Assembly: GCA_963598415.1 (NCBI GenBank)
Contig: CAVBUH010000073.1
Span: forward strand, 133,520 to 197,519
Direction of reading: 5' to 3'
Source of the DNA: Colimorpha_A sp900556615
GTDB taxonomy: Bacteria; Bacillota; Clostridia; Oscillospirales; CAG-272
Length of the DNA stretch: 64,000 nucleotides
The position numbers were made by a program, and so were the translations under genes. Below the pieces are notes generated by a model that saw nothing but the letters and a program-made list of their open reading frames with translations, searched no databases and had not been told where the DNA came from. Within the stretch, counting starts at the first letter, position 1; every line of letters starts with the position of its first letter. Of this stretch, positions 7,784 through 16,770 are shown in pieces.

Positions 7784-7812
7784 TTGACAAATGTTATATT
7801 GTGTGATATAAT
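7784..7812 (+). promoter_or_regulatory. Consensus sigma-A promoter of deoR-type regulator
   Basis: TTGACA (7784-7789), 17 bp, TATAAT (7807-7812), both perfect matches, 90 bp before the regulator start. Confidence 0.8.
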
Positions 7813-7901
7813 GACATTGATTTTGTTAAAATAAACATCACTCGGATATTGCATAACTAATTATATGAATCACAAAAAATAGTGTAAAGGACGGACGGAA
7901 A

Positions 7902-8666
7902 ATGAGTTCCCCGAGAAGAAATGAAATACGAGAGCTTTTGCAGACCAAGCCGTTTATTTCCCTGCATGATCTTGAAGCAATGTTCCCGGATGTATCAAGC
8001 ATGACACTGCGTCGTGATATCGAGTATTTTGAAAAACAGGGCGAAGCGATAAAGGTTCGCGGAGGCGCTCGCTCCATGAAATTCATTACTACTTCCATGG
8101 AGGATGCTTTCAACCTCAGGCTTCATGAGAATGCTGGGGCGAAGGAAAAGGTTGCTCGCCGCGCGCTGTCTCTGCTTGAAACGGGAAGATCGATATTTCT
8201 TGATTCCGGCACAACGGTGCTGAGACTTGCCGAGATGCTTCCCGATGATCGTATTACTGTGACAACAACCGGTCTTAATGTTGCAATCGAGCTTATGAAG
8301 AAGGATCTTCCAATTGTGAATATTGTCGGAGGTATGATTAACCGTGATAATATTACGGTTTCCGGGAATCAGTCGATAAGCTTTATCGAAAGTATAAATA
8401 TTGATCTTGCTTTTATTGTTCCCTCTGGAGTTTCAGCTAAGGATGGTCTTACCTGCGGAAATTATATTGAATGCGAGTTAAAAAAGCTGGTTGTCCAAAA
8501 GGCACGGAAGGTAGTGCTTCTTATGGACAGCTCCAAGCTGAATAAAAGCCTGCCCTATACTTTTTGTTCTATCGATGATATCGATTGCATTATATCCGAT
8601 GAGGAGCTTCCCTACGATATTACCGAACGTGCACAGCGTGCGGGAATATCGATACTTACCGCATAA
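7902..8666 (+). CDS. DeoR-family transcriptional regulator
   Basis: A 254-residue repressor-type protein. The N-terminal winged helix (about residues 5-55) has the DeoR pattern RRNEIRELL ... SMTLRRDIEYFEKQG, ending in the hinge RVRGGAR-like KVRGGARS. The effector domain has FLDSGTTVLRLAEMLP, the typical phosphosugar-sensing motif. ATG 7902 follows a GGACGGACGG stretch, a weak site. Located 71 bp upstream of the dehydrogenase complex genes on the same strand, it is a plausible regulator of them and of itself. The inducer is unknown; a phosphorylated sugar is usual for the family. Confidence 0.9.
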   Translation: MSSPRRNEIRELLQTKPFISLHDLEAMFPDVSSMTLRRDIEYFEKQGEAIKVRGGARSMKFITTSMEDAFNLRLHENAGAKEKVARRALSLLETGRSIFLDSGTTVLRLAEMLPDDRITVTTTGLNVAIELMKKDLPIVNIVGGMINRDNITVSGNQSISFIESINIDLAFIVPSGVSAKDGLTCGNYIECELKKLVVQKARKVVLLMDSSKLNKSLPYTFCSIDDIDCIISDEELPYDITERAQRAGISILTA

Positions 8667-8737
8667 ATCGCCGTTGGCGTTTTATATATTTTTTAAATTA
8701 TTACTCATTGTTTTTAAATGATTAAGGAGGAATTTCA

Positions 8738-10045
8738 ATGGCACAGGTTGTTATTATGCCCCGTCAGGGACAAAGCGTTGAAAGCTGTGTTATCACCGAG
8801 TGGAAGAAAAAAGTCGGAGATAAAGTCGCGGTTAAGGACGTGCTTTTTTCCTACGAGACTGACAAATCATCATTTGACGAGCTTTCCGAGACAGAAGGAA
8901 CGCTGCTTGCTGTTTTTGCTGAGGAGGGAGACGATGTTGAATGCCTGCGTCCGGTCTGTGTGATCGGAAATGAAGGAGAAGATATATCTGCTCTTATTCC
9001 GAAGGAAGAGGCTGCTTCTTCCGCCGCACCGGAGGAGAAAAAAACACCGGAGGAGCCCGTGAAGGAGACTGTCTCTGTACCGGCGTCCGTTTCCAAGGCT
9101 GTTTCCGACGCTGCTGTGGCTGACGATGGTAGATTGAAAATATCGCCGAGAGCCAGACATCTTGCAGAGCGCACCGACGCGGATCTTTCACGTGCGGTTC
9201 CTACCGGTCCTAACGGAAGAATTATTGAGCGTGATGTAAACGCTTTGCTTGATAAAGGCTTTACCAACGCAGGAAAAGCGGTTGAAGAGGCAAAGGCAGC
9301 GGAGATGCCTGCTGCGGCGCCCGCAGCAGCGCCTGCTACGGCTCAGACGGCTTCCGAATATACCGATGTAAAGCTTCCCAATATCAGAAAAGTCATTGCG
9401 AAATCCATGCATGCGTCGCTGTCCAATATGGCACAGCTTACGCTAAATTCCTCCTTCGACGCAACTCAGGTTATGGCATATCGCGCGCTTCTTAAAGCAA
9501 ATGCCGAGAAGCTTGGTATGAGTAATATCACTCTGAACGATATCGTTTTGTATGCGGTTGCTAAAACGCTTCCGATGTTTAAGGATTTGAATGCTCATTA
9601 TCTTGATGATAAGGATGTTATTCGTTATTTCAATACCGTTAACCTCGGAATCGCGGTTGATACCGAGCGCGGATTGCTGGTTCCCACCGTGTTTGGCGCG
9701 GAGAAGCTTTCACTTAACGATCTTGCCAGAGAGGCAAAGAGCGTTATTACCGCTGCTCAGAAGGGACAGATTTCTCCCGATAAACTGAAGGGGGCTTCCT
9801 TTACTGTTACAAACCTCGGAGCTATGGGAATTGAGAGCTTTACTCCTGTTGTGAATCCTCCTCAAACCGGTATCCTCGGTGTAGGTTCCATTATGTATCG
9901 TCTTAAGTCCGACGGAAGTACTTATCCGGCAATGGGGCTGTCGCTTACCTTTGATCACCGTGCGCTTGACGGTGCGCCGGCAGCTAAGTTCCTTAAGGCT
10001 TTGTGCGATAATCTTGCAAATTTCAATTTACTTCTTGCTAAATAA
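8738..10045 (+). CDS. 2-oxoacid dehydrogenase E2 (dihydrolipoamide acyltransferase)
   Basis: Core acyltransferase of a pyruvate- or acetoin-dehydrogenase-type complex, 435 residues. A single lipoyl domain spans residues 1-77, with the lipoyl lysine K43 in ETDKSSF. An Ala/Pro/Glu linker follows, then a peripheral subunit-binding domain (about 130-170), a second Ala-rich linker and the catalytic domain (about 205-435). The active-site motif DHRALDG (H407, D411) is intact. GGAGG precedes ATG 8738. First gene of an E2-E3-E1 operon. The acyl substrate cannot be fixed from sequence; pyruvate is my first guess. Confidence 0.9.
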   Translation: MAQVVIMPRQGQSVESCVITEWKKKVGDKVAVKDVLFSYETDKSSFDELSETEGTLLAVFAEEGDDVECLRPVCVIGNEGEDISALIPKEEAASSAAPEEKKTPEEPVKETVSVPASVSKAVSDAAVADDGRLKISPRARHLAERTDADLSRAVPTGPNGRIIERDVNALLDKGFTNAGKAVEEAKAAEMPAAAPAAAPATAQTASEYTDVKLPNIRKVIAKSMHASLSNMAQLTLNSSFDATQVMAYRALLKANAEKLGMSNITLNDIVLYAVAKTLPMFKDLNAHYLDDKDVIRYFNTVNLGIAVDTERGLLVPTVFGAEKLSLNDLAREAKSVITAAQKGQISPDKLKGASFTVTNLGAMGIESFTPVVNPPQTGILGVGSIMYRLKSDGSTYPAMGLSLTFDHRALDGAPAAKFLKALCDNLANFNLLLAK

Positions 10046-10067
10046 TGAAAGGTAGCGGTGATATTTA

Positions 10068-11429
10068 ATGTACGATCTTATCATTCTCGGCGGAGGTCCC
10101 GCCGGATACAATGCGGCGGAAAGAGCCGCTCACGGAGGGCTTAAAACTCTTCTTATCGAAGGCAGAGCGCTCGGCGGCGTTTGCCTCAACGAAGGCTGTG
10201 TGCCTACCAAGACGCTTCTTTATTCCGCAAAAATTTTCGACTATGCCAAGCACAGCGCGGAGTATGGCGTAAAATTTGACGGCGCTTCTATTGACCATTC
10301 CGCCGTTATCGACAGAAAAGGCAGAGTTGTAAAGACCCTTGTCGGAGGAATCGGCGCTTCTATGAAGAGAGCCGGCGTTGAAGTCGTAAATGCCTACGGG
10401 GAGATTCTCGGCAGAGATTCCGAGGGCTTTACGGTAAAGGCGGGAGACAAAGAGTACAAGGGCACCAAGCTTCTGATTTGTACCGGATCAGTAGCGGCGG
10501 TTCCCCCGATTCCCGGCTTGCGTGAGGCGGTTGCTTCCGGCTTTGCGATGACCAACCGCGAAATTCTGGATATGAAGAAGGTTCCGGAAAAGCTTGTTGT
10601 TATCGGCGGCGGCGTTATCGGACTTGAAATGGCTTCCTACTTTAATTCTATCGGTACCAAGGTTACGGTAATCGAAATGCTTGACCATATTGCCGGTCCC
10701 ACCGACAGTGAAATCAGCAAAATTCTATATAAGAATTATGTCAAAAAGGGTGTTGAGTTCCTCCTCGGAGCAAAGGTTACCTCTGTCGGAACCGATTGTG
10801 TAAATTATGAACTCGGCGGAAAAGAGCAGAGCGCCAAGGCTGACGCAGTGCTCGTTTCGATTGGAAGACGTGCTATGACGCAGGGAATCGGACTTGAAAG
10901 CATCGGCGTTCTTACCGAAAGAGGCGCGATCGTAACCAATGACAGACTTGAGACAAATGTTGCCAATGTTTGGGCTGCCGGAGATGTAAACGGGAAATCA
11001 ATGCTTGCGCATACCGCTTACCGCGAAGGTGAAGTCGCTGTTAACAATATGCTCGGAAAGCCGGACAGAATGAATTATAACTCTGTTCCTGCGGTGATAT
11101 ATACCAATCCTGAAGTGGCTTCTGTCGGAGAAACCTCGGAAACCGTTAAAGCTAAGGGACTTGACGCAAAGGTCGAAAGCTTTACCCTCAAATACAGCGG
11201 ACGCTATATTGCCGAAAACGAAGGCGGTGACGGTATCGTTAAGCTCATTATCGATAAGGAGCACCGTAAGGTTATCGGTGTACATATGATCGGTAACTAC
11301 GCTTCCGAAATTATATACGGGGCAGCGCTGATGGTTGACCGCGAGATGAGAGTGGAGCAGGTTCAGAAGATTGTCTTCCCGCATCCTACCGTCGGTGAGG
11401 TTATCAGAGAAGCTATGTTTATGATTTGA
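10068..11429 (+). CDS. lpdA: Dihydrolipoamide dehydrogenase (E3)
   Basis: FAD-dependent disulfide oxidoreductase of 453 residues that reoxidises lipoamide and makes NADH. Motifs: FAD site ILGGGPAGYNAA (residues 6-17), redox pair C39/C44 in GGVCLNEGCVPTKTL, NAD site VVIGGGVIGLEMAS, FAD site VWAAGDVNG and the C-terminal HPTVGE His-Glu dyad. All are intact. It starts 22 bp after E2 and ends 37 bp before E1, so it is dedicated to this complex. There is no N-terminal lipoyl domain, unlike some clostridial E3 enzymes. Confidence 0.94.
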   Translation: MYDLIILGGGPAGYNAAERAAHGGLKTLLIEGRALGGVCLNEGCVPTKTLLYSAKIFDYAKHSAEYGVKFDGASIDHSAVIDRKGRVVKTLVGGIGASMKRAGVEVVNAYGEILGRDSEGFTVKAGDKEYKGTKLLICTGSVAAVPPIPGLREAVASGFAMTNREILDMKKVPEKLVVIGGGVIGLEMASYFNSIGTKVTVIEMLDHIAGPTDSEISKILYKNYVKKGVEFLLGAKVTSVGTDCVNYELGGKEQSAKADAVLVSIGRRAMTQGIGLESIGVLTERGAIVTNDRLETNVANVWAAGDVNGKSMLAHTAYREGEVAVNNMLGKPDRMNYNSVPAVIYTNPEVASVGETSETVKAKGLDAKVESFTLKYSGRYIAENEGGDGIVKLIIDKEHRKVIGVHMIGNYASEIIYGAALMVDREMRVEQVQKIVFPHPTVGEVIREAMFMI

Positions 11430-11466
11430 AAATGTAAAATAAAACAGTAATAAGGAGATAAAAATC

Positions 11467-13953
11467 ATGCCAAAGAGTCAATTTGTAGATCCCAAAAAAG
11501 CCTTTGAATCCGGTTATATTCATTTTACCGATATTCCGGTATGCCAGTATAATAAAACCTTAGAGGAAGAGAAAGCTCTCTACAGTAAAGAGGATTTCAT
11601 GCGTATCTATCGCGACATGGCAATCATTCGCGAGTTTGAAACCATGCTCAATGAGGTTAAGGTAAAGAGCGAATATAACGGCGTTAAGTATAATAACCCC
11701 GGTCCTGCTCACCTTTCGATAGGGCAGGAGGCTTCCGCGGTCGGTGAGGCCTACAGTCTTGATATCAACGACTATTCCTTTGGTTCCCACAGAAGCCATG
11801 GCGAAATCCTTGCAAAGGGCCTTTCTTCCATTCATAAGCTTGACGACAAAGAACTGTATGATATTATGAAAGAATTTCTCGACGGTTCTGTTCTGAATGT
11901 TGTCGAGAAGCATATGAATGCCGGCGGAAATGTAAAGGAGCTTGCTATAAACTTCCTTCTTTACGGCGCTCTTGCCGAGATTTTTGCCCGTACAACCGGA
12001 TTTAACCGCGGTCTCGGCGGATCTATGCACGCGTTCTTTATTCCTTTCGGACTTATGCCAAACAACGCTATTGTCGGTGCGTCTGCTCCGATCGCTCTCG
12101 GAGCTGCGCTTTATAAGAGAGCCAATCATAAGCCCGGTATCGTGGTTTCCAACTGCGGCGACGGCGCAACCGGACGCGGACCTGTTCTTGAGTCCTTTAA
12201 CTTTGCCTCTATGGATCAGATTACCAAGCTTTGGGGCATGAACGGCAAGTACAGCGACGGCGGTATGCCGATTCTCTTCAATGTATTCAACAATCACTAC
12301 GGAATGGGCGGACAGACACGTGGAGAGACAATGGGCTTTGATATGGTAGCCCGTCTCGGAGCAGGCTTCAATCCCGACCAGATGCATGCTGAGCGCGTAA
12401 ACGGATATGATCCGCTTGCCGTTATTGACGCGGTTTCGAGAAAGAAGCAGCTTCTCCTTGAGGGCAAAGGTCCCGCACTTCTTGACGTCGTAACCTACCG
12501 TGTATCAGGACATTCGCCTTCTGATTCCTCTACCTACCGTACTCAGGAGGAGATTGAAGCATGGAAGGCGGCAGATCCGATTCTTGCCTTCAAGAGTAAG
12601 CTTATTCTCGGCGGAATTGCTACCGAAAACGAAATTTCGACTCTCAATGAAGAAATCACGAATCGTATGACAGAGATTATGAAGCTTGCTATCAATGATG
12701 AAATTTCTCCCAGAATGGATCTGAACAAGGATCCCGATGCCATTGCTTCCATAATGTTCTCCAATCAGAAGGTTGTAAGCATGGATCCTTCCAGAGAAGC
12801 CGAAATGCTTATGCCTAAAGAAGAGTGTCCGAGAGTAAAGGACATTGCGGGTAAAGTCCGTAAGGCTACCGATGATAACGGAAAGCCGGTTTCCAAGATG
12901 AAGATGTACAACATCTGCGACGGTCTTTTCGAGCCGATTATCGATAAATATTATGATGATCCTACGCTTATTGCCTATGGTGAGGATAACCGTGATTGGG
13001 GCGGCGCATTCGGCGTATACAAGAAGATGACCGAGGCGGTTCCTTATCACAGATTCTTTAATTCACCTATTTCCGAGTCCGCTATTGTCGGATCGGCGGT
13101 TGGCTACGCAATGTGCGGCGGACGCGCGATTGTAGAGCTTATGTATGCAGACTTTATCGGATGCGCGGGCGATGAAATTTTCAACCAGATGGCTAAATGG
13201 CAGGCCATGTCCGCCGGAATTCTTAAGATGCCGATCATCCTTCGTGTTTCCGTCGGTTCTAAATACGGCGCACAGCATTCTCAGGATTGGACTGCTCTTA
13301 CTGCACATATTCCCGGACTTAAGGTCGTATTCCCGGCAACTCCTTCCGATGCAAAGGGACTTATGACAAGCGCTCTTGACGGAACGGATCCGGTTGTCTT
13401 CTTTGAATCACAGAGAATTTACGGAATCGGCGAGCAGTTCCTTCCCGACGGTGTTCCCACAGGTCATTACGAGGTTAAGCTCGGCGATCCCGATGTTAAG
13501 AAAGTCGGTAAGGATGTAACCATTCTTACAATCGGCGCTGTTCTTTACAGAGCTCTTGACGCTGCTAAGACGCTTGAAGAAAAATACGGAATTTCGGCAG
13601 AAATTATTGATGCGCGTTCTATCGTTCCGTTTGATTACAGCAAGGTTATCGAGTCTGTTAAGAAGACCGGAAAGATTCTCATTGTGGGCGATGCCTGCGA
13701 GCGCGGATCTGTTATGAAGGATATGGCGGCCAATATTCAGGAATTTGCTTTTGATTATCTTGACGCTCCCGCTGTTGCTCTCGGATCCCGCAATTGGATC
13801 ACACCTGCCCATGAGCTTGAGGAGGCTTTCTTCCCCTATCCGGATGCTATCATTGATGCGATCCATGAGAAGCTTATTCCGATCCCGGGATATGTTCCTA
13901 CTCATGACTACTCTGATATAGAGAAAATCGAGAGAGCCAAGAAGGGACTTTGA
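11467..13953 (+). CDS. Fused E1 alpha-beta thiamine-diphosphate 2-oxoacid dehydrogenase
   Basis: An 828-residue single-chain E1 that decarboxylates the 2-oxoacid and passes the acyl group to E2. Residues ~30-390 form the alpha part: HLSIGQEA, FGSHRSHG, and the ThDP motif CGDGATGRG followed by NNHYGMGGQ. Residues ~475-820 form the beta part: YGEDNRDWGGAFGVY, FFNSPISESAIVG, VELMYADFIG and SKYGAQHSQDW. In many complexes these are separate proteins of about 320-370 and 325 residues. An insertion of roughly 60 residues follows the HRSHG motif. The gene ends the operon before a terminator at 14153. Confidence 0.9.
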   Translation: MPKSQFVDPKKAFESGYIHFTDIPVCQYNKTLEEEKALYSKEDFMRIYRDMAIIREFETMLNEVKVKSEYNGVKYNNPGPAHLSIGQEASAVGEAYSLDINDYSFGSHRSHGEILAKGLSSIHKLDDKELYDIMKEFLDGSVLNVVEKHMNAGGNVKELAINFLLYGALAEIFARTTGFNRGLGGSMHAFFIPFGLMPNNAIVGASAPIALGAALYKRANHKPGIVVSNCGDGATGRGPVLESFNFASMDQITKLWGMNGKYSDGGMPILFNVFNNHYGMGGQTRGETMGFDMVARLGAGFNPDQMHAERVNGYDPLAVIDAVSRKKQLLLEGKGPALLDVVTYRVSGHSPSDSSTYRTQEEIEAWKAADPILAFKSKLILGGIATENEISTLNEEITNRMTEIMKLAINDEISPRMDLNKDPDAIASIMFSNQKVVSMDPSREAEMLMPKEECPRVKDIAGKVRKATDDNGKPVSKMKMYNICDGLFEPIIDKYYDDPTLIAYGEDNRDWGGAFGVYKKMTEAVPYHRFFNSPISESAIVGSAVGYAMCGGRAIVELMYADFIGCAGDEIFNQMAKWQAMSAGILKMPIILRVSVGSKYGAQHSQDWTALTAHIPGLKVVFPATPSDAKGLMTSALDGTDPVVFFESQRIYGIGEQFLPDGVPTGHYEVKLGDPDVKKVGKDVTILTIGAVLYRALDAAKTLEEKYGISAEIIDARSIVPFDYSKVIESVKKTGKILIVGDACERGSVMKDMAANIQEFAFDYLDAPAVALGSRNWITPAHELEEAFFPYPDAIIDAIHEKLIPIPGYVPTHDYSDIEKIERAKKGL

Positions 13954-13977
13954 TCTCAGCTTCTTAGACATTTTGTC

Positions 13978-14154
13978 TTAAGGCAGCACTGTGCAGTCAC
14001 GGCTTGCTCCTTGATGGCATTCTGCTTGCCTGTTTCCCGTCAACTTCACAGTTTTTGTTGGCATAGGGGCCCGCTCCTGTTTCCTCAATTTGTATCGTTT
14101 GACGAAAAATAGATCGTGCAGCTGTATTGTCAAAAACTGGCAGTATTGCCTTAA
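13978..14154. repeat. R1 repeat, forward
   Basis: Begins TTAAGGCAGCACTG and ends CAGTATTGCCTTAA. The interior has CTTGCCTG, TTTCCCGTCA, CCTCAATTTGTATCGT and TGACGAAAAAT. Placed between the E1 stop and the operon terminator. Confidence 0.8.
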
Positions 14155-14195
14155 AAGTGCTTTTCCCGTTTTTTTCGGGAGAAGCACTTTTTTTA
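14153..14195 (+). terminator. Rho-independent terminator of E2-E3-E1 operon
   Basis: 16-bp stem AAAAGTGCTTTTCCCG (14153-14168) and CGGGAGAAGCACTTTT (14176-14191) with one mismatch, 7-base loop, T-run. Overlaps the right end of an R1 repeat. Confidence 0.85.
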
Positions 14196-14205
14196 TTCGG
14201 TATTA

Positions 14206-14234
14206 TTGCAAAATCGCTATAAAAAGGTTATAAT
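14206..14234 (+). promoter_or_regulatory. Candidate promoter of lysR-type gene
   Basis: TTGCAA (14206-14211), 17 bp, TATAAT (14229-14234), about 50 bp before the regulator start. Confidence 0.65.
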
Positions 14235-14284
14235 ATTCTCAGGGTATTTTTTGATATACAGCGTATCGAAATCGGAGGCAAGAC

Positions 14285-15211
14285 ATGAATATCATATATT
14301 TGAAATATGCTGTTGAGGTAGCGAAAACCTGCTCGATAAGCAAAGCAGCGGAAAATCTGTATATGGGACAGCCGAATTTGAGCCGAGCAATAAGAGAGCT
14401 TGAAGAATCCCTGGGGCTGACAATATTTGTACGTTCTCCCCACGGCGTTAAAACCACACCGGAGGGTGAGGAATTTCTCTCCTATGCGAAGAATATTCTG
14501 CGGCAGATAGATGAGGTGGAAGCGGTTTATACTCAGGGGAAAAAGCACAGGAAGACTTTTTCGGTATCGGTTCCCCGTTCAAGCTATATATCTTATGCCT
14601 TTTCGGAATTTGCCTCAAAGCTGACGGAAGTATCGCCGGTCGATCTTTTTTATAAAGAAACCAACGCGCAGAGGGCGATTAACAATGTCATAGACGGGGG
14701 CTATAATCTTGGTATTATCAGGTTTCAAACAGGATATGAGCAATATTTTGAACAGCTTTTGCGTGAAAAAGAACTAAATTCCGAGCTTATTTCGGAGTTT
14801 TCATATTTCCTTCTCATGTCCGAAGAGCATCCTCTTGCGGGAAAGGAGAATATCAGCTATGACGATCTCTCTCACTATACGGAAATTGCTCATGCCGACC
14901 CCTATGTTCCGTCTATATCGATGGCTACGGTAAGAAAGGAAGAGCTTCCTGATATTACAGAACGTCGTATTTTTGTTTTTGAGCGGGCAAGTCAGTTTGA
15001 TTTGCTTTCAAAGGTTCCGGAAACTTTTATGTGGGTTTCTCCGATTCCTGACGGACTGCTTGAAAAATACCGACTGATACAGAAGCGCTGTGTAAACAAT
15101 ACCAAGCTTTATCGCGATATGCTGATATACAAAAAATCGTATAAGCTTTCCGAGCTTGATAAGGATTTTATAACAGAAGTGGTCAGAGCCAAAAGACTTT
15201 ATTTGAAATGA
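14285..15211 (+). CDS. LysR-family transcriptional regulator
   Basis: A 308-residue LTTR. The N-terminal winged helix-turn-helix contains YAVEVAKTCSISKAAENLYM and QPNLSRAIRELEESLG, then GVKTTPEGEEF, all typical. The C-terminal ~210 residues form the co-inducer domain. ATG 14285 has GGAGGCAAG just upstream. Transcribed in the same direction as the hydrogenase operon that starts 205 bp downstream. LTTRs usually control neighbouring genes, so the hydrogenase operon is a candidate target, but no T-N11-A site was identified with confidence. Confidence 0.9.
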   Translation: MNIIYLKYAVEVAKTCSISKAAENLYMGQPNLSRAIRELEESLGLTIFVRSPHGVKTTPEGEEFLSYAKNILRQIDEVEAVYTQGKKHRKTFSVSVPRSSYISYAFSEFASKLTEVSPVDLFYKETNAQRAINNVIDGGYNLGIIRFQTGYEQYFEQLLREKELNSELISEFSYFLLMSEEHPLAGKENISYDDLSHYTEIAHADPYVPSISMATVRKEELPDITERRIFVFERASQFDLLSKVPETFMWVSPIPDGLLEKYRLIQKRCVNNTKLYRDMLIYKKSYKLSELDKDFITEVVRAKRLYLK

Positions 15212-15416
15212 AAAACTATATATTTTTGGATATATATCTATATGCCTATTAAGCATATCACAGCAGTGAATGATTGTGATATAATAATATCGGAGAAGAA
15301 TTGGTTGTCGTCTCGATTTGCGGCATCCTGAGTGCTCTCACAGGTAAGACAGCATAACGGATTGCTGATTGTATCTCTTGGTTCCCGGATTATGCGCAAC
15401 AGAAAGGATTGGTTAC

Positions 15417-16172
15417 ATGAATCTTGACAGAATTATCGCAGTCAGAAACAATAAGACGGTTTTCAGAGACGGAGCCCGTGTTATAAAGGTTTTTGATAGC
15501 GATTTTACAAAGGCGGAAATATTAAGCGAGGCTCTTAATCAGGCGTTGGTTGAGGAGACGGGGCTTCATATTCCGGGAATTATTGAGGTAACTTCCGTGG
15601 ACGGAAAATGGGCAATCGTTTCGGAATATATAAAAGGAAAAACTCTTGCTCAGCTTATGAAGGAAAATCCTTCGGAAAAAGATAGTTATATTTCTCTCAT
15701 GGTAAAGCTGCAGACGGATATATTTTTGAAAACAGTGCCTACGCTTCCCAAGCTTCGGGACAAGCTGCACCGGAAAATATGCGAGGCAAAGCTTGACGCA
15801 ACAGTCAGATTTGACCTGCATAATCGGCTTGACGCTATGCCGAAGCATACCGAGCTGTGTCATGGGGATTTCAATCCCTCGAATATTACGATTGCAGAGG
15901 ACGGCGTGCCCTATATTCTCGATTGGTCTCACGCTGCAGCGGGAGATGCTGCTGCCGATGTCGCACAGACTTATTTTATGCTTCTTTATGAAGGAGACAG
16001 CGGAGCGGCGGAAAAATATCTTGACCTTATTTGTTCCCAAGGCGGTATGGACAGAGAATATATAAAGAGATGGTTCCCGATTGTGGCGGCGGCCGATTCC
16101 GTAAGAGGCATGCCGGAGGAAAAAGAATTCTATTATAAGTGGGCAACGAATTTAAAAATCGGGGAGGAATAG
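15417..16172 (+). CDS. APH/choline-kinase-fold phosphotransferase, first gene of hydrogenase operon
   Basis: A 251-residue kinase-fold protein. The catalytic loop ELCHGDFNPSN and the metal-binding ILDWSHA motif of aminoglycoside/choline/homoserine-kinase-like enzymes are intact. An N-terminal lobe with RVIKVF and an ExxA-type helix is present. I chose ATG 15417 (GAAAGGA upstream) over the longer TTG frame. It ends 6 bp before a [2Fe-2S] protein gene, so it is part of the hydrogenase operon. A kinase gene next to a SpoIIE-type phosphatase and a sensory hydrogenase resembles the hydS-hydA2 locus described in Ruminococcus albus. Its substrate is unknown; drug resistance is unlikely in this setting. 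Confidence 0.8.
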   Translation: MNLDRIIAVRNNKTVFRDGARVIKVFDSDFTKAEILSEALNQALVEETGLHIPGIIEVTSVDGKWAIVSEYIKGKTLAQLMKENPSEKDSYISLMVKLQTDIFLKTVPTLPKLRDKLHRKICEAKLDATVRFDLHNRLDAMPKHTELCHGDFNPSNITIAEDGVPYILDWSHAAAGDAAADVAQTYFMLLYEGDSGAAEKYLDLICSQGGMDREYIKRWFPIVAAADSVRGMPEEKEFYYKWATNLKIGEE

Positions 16173-16178
16173 AACGGG

Positions 16179-16418
16179 ATGAAAATAACAGTATGCATCG
16201 GAAGCTCCTGTCATCTCAAGGGTTCAAGGCAGGTAGTGGAAGTATTTCAGCGCCTTATTGCCGAAAACGGTCTTAAGGACAGAGTAGAGCTTAACGGAAC
16301 CTTTTGTATGGGAGATTGCCGCTGCGGAGTTTGTATTACGATCGACGGCGAAAGGCTGTCGGTAAGTCCAGACACTGCCGAAGCGGTTTTTAACGAAAGA
16401 GTTCTTGCCGGGCTATAA
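16179..16418 (+). CDS. Small thioredoxin-fold [2Fe-2S] ferredoxin (NuoE-like), first copy
   Basis: A 79-residue protein of the NuoE C-terminal/[2Fe-2S] thioredoxin-like family. Four ligand cysteines fit CIGSSCHLKG (CxxxxC pattern, residues 6 and 11) and FCMGDCRCGV (CxxxC). Such proteins carry electrons to or from [FeFe] hydrogenases or NAD-linked subunits. An extra cysteine follows the last ligand. The gene has tight spacing to the kinase gene and is followed 38 bp on by a second, diverged copy. It is probably a redox partner or signal relay for the sensory hydrogenase. Confidence 0.85.
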   Translation: MKITVCIGSSCHLKGSRQVVEVFQRLIAENGLKDRVELNGTFCMGDCRCGVCITIDGERLSVSPDTAEAVFNERVLAGL

Positions 16419-16456
16419 AGTGGGAACCGATTTTTGATTATTCAGAGGAAAAGAAT

Positions 16457-16714
16457 ATGATGATTATCATGATTTGCGTAGGAAGCTCCTGTTGTCTGAA
16501 GGGCTCCTACGAGTTGATCGAGCTTTTCAAGGCGGCAATTGCGTCTTATGCGCTTGATGACGAAGTCACGCTCGCCGGCAATTTCTGCACCGGAAATTGC
16601 AATAGGGTGGGGGTGACAATACAGATAGATGATAAAATATATACGGGAATAACCCCGGCGGGTTTTGACGTCTTTTTTAAAGAGCACGTTCTCAAACCTC
16701 TCGGAAGAGTTTGA
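16457..16714 (+). CDS. Small thioredoxin-fold [2Fe-2S] ferredoxin, second copy
   Basis: An 85-residue relative of the preceding gene. The ligand spacing is conserved: CVGSSCCLKG near the N-terminus and FCTGNCNRVGV in the middle. The start is ATG 16457 (a second ATG follows at once) with AGAGGAAAAG upstream. Beyond the cysteine motifs the two copies are clearly different, so the duplication is old and the roles may differ. It ends 56 bp before the sensory hydrogenase gene. Confidence 0.85.
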   Translation: MMIIMICVGSSCCLKGSYELIELFKAAIASYALDDEVTLAGNFCTGNCNRVGVTIQIDDKIYTGITPAGFDVFFKEHVLKPLGRV

Positions 16715-16770
16715 AGTGAAAAAGAGGGAGAAAGTCCCCGGATTTTGGCGGCGAAAGGAGATGTTTATCG

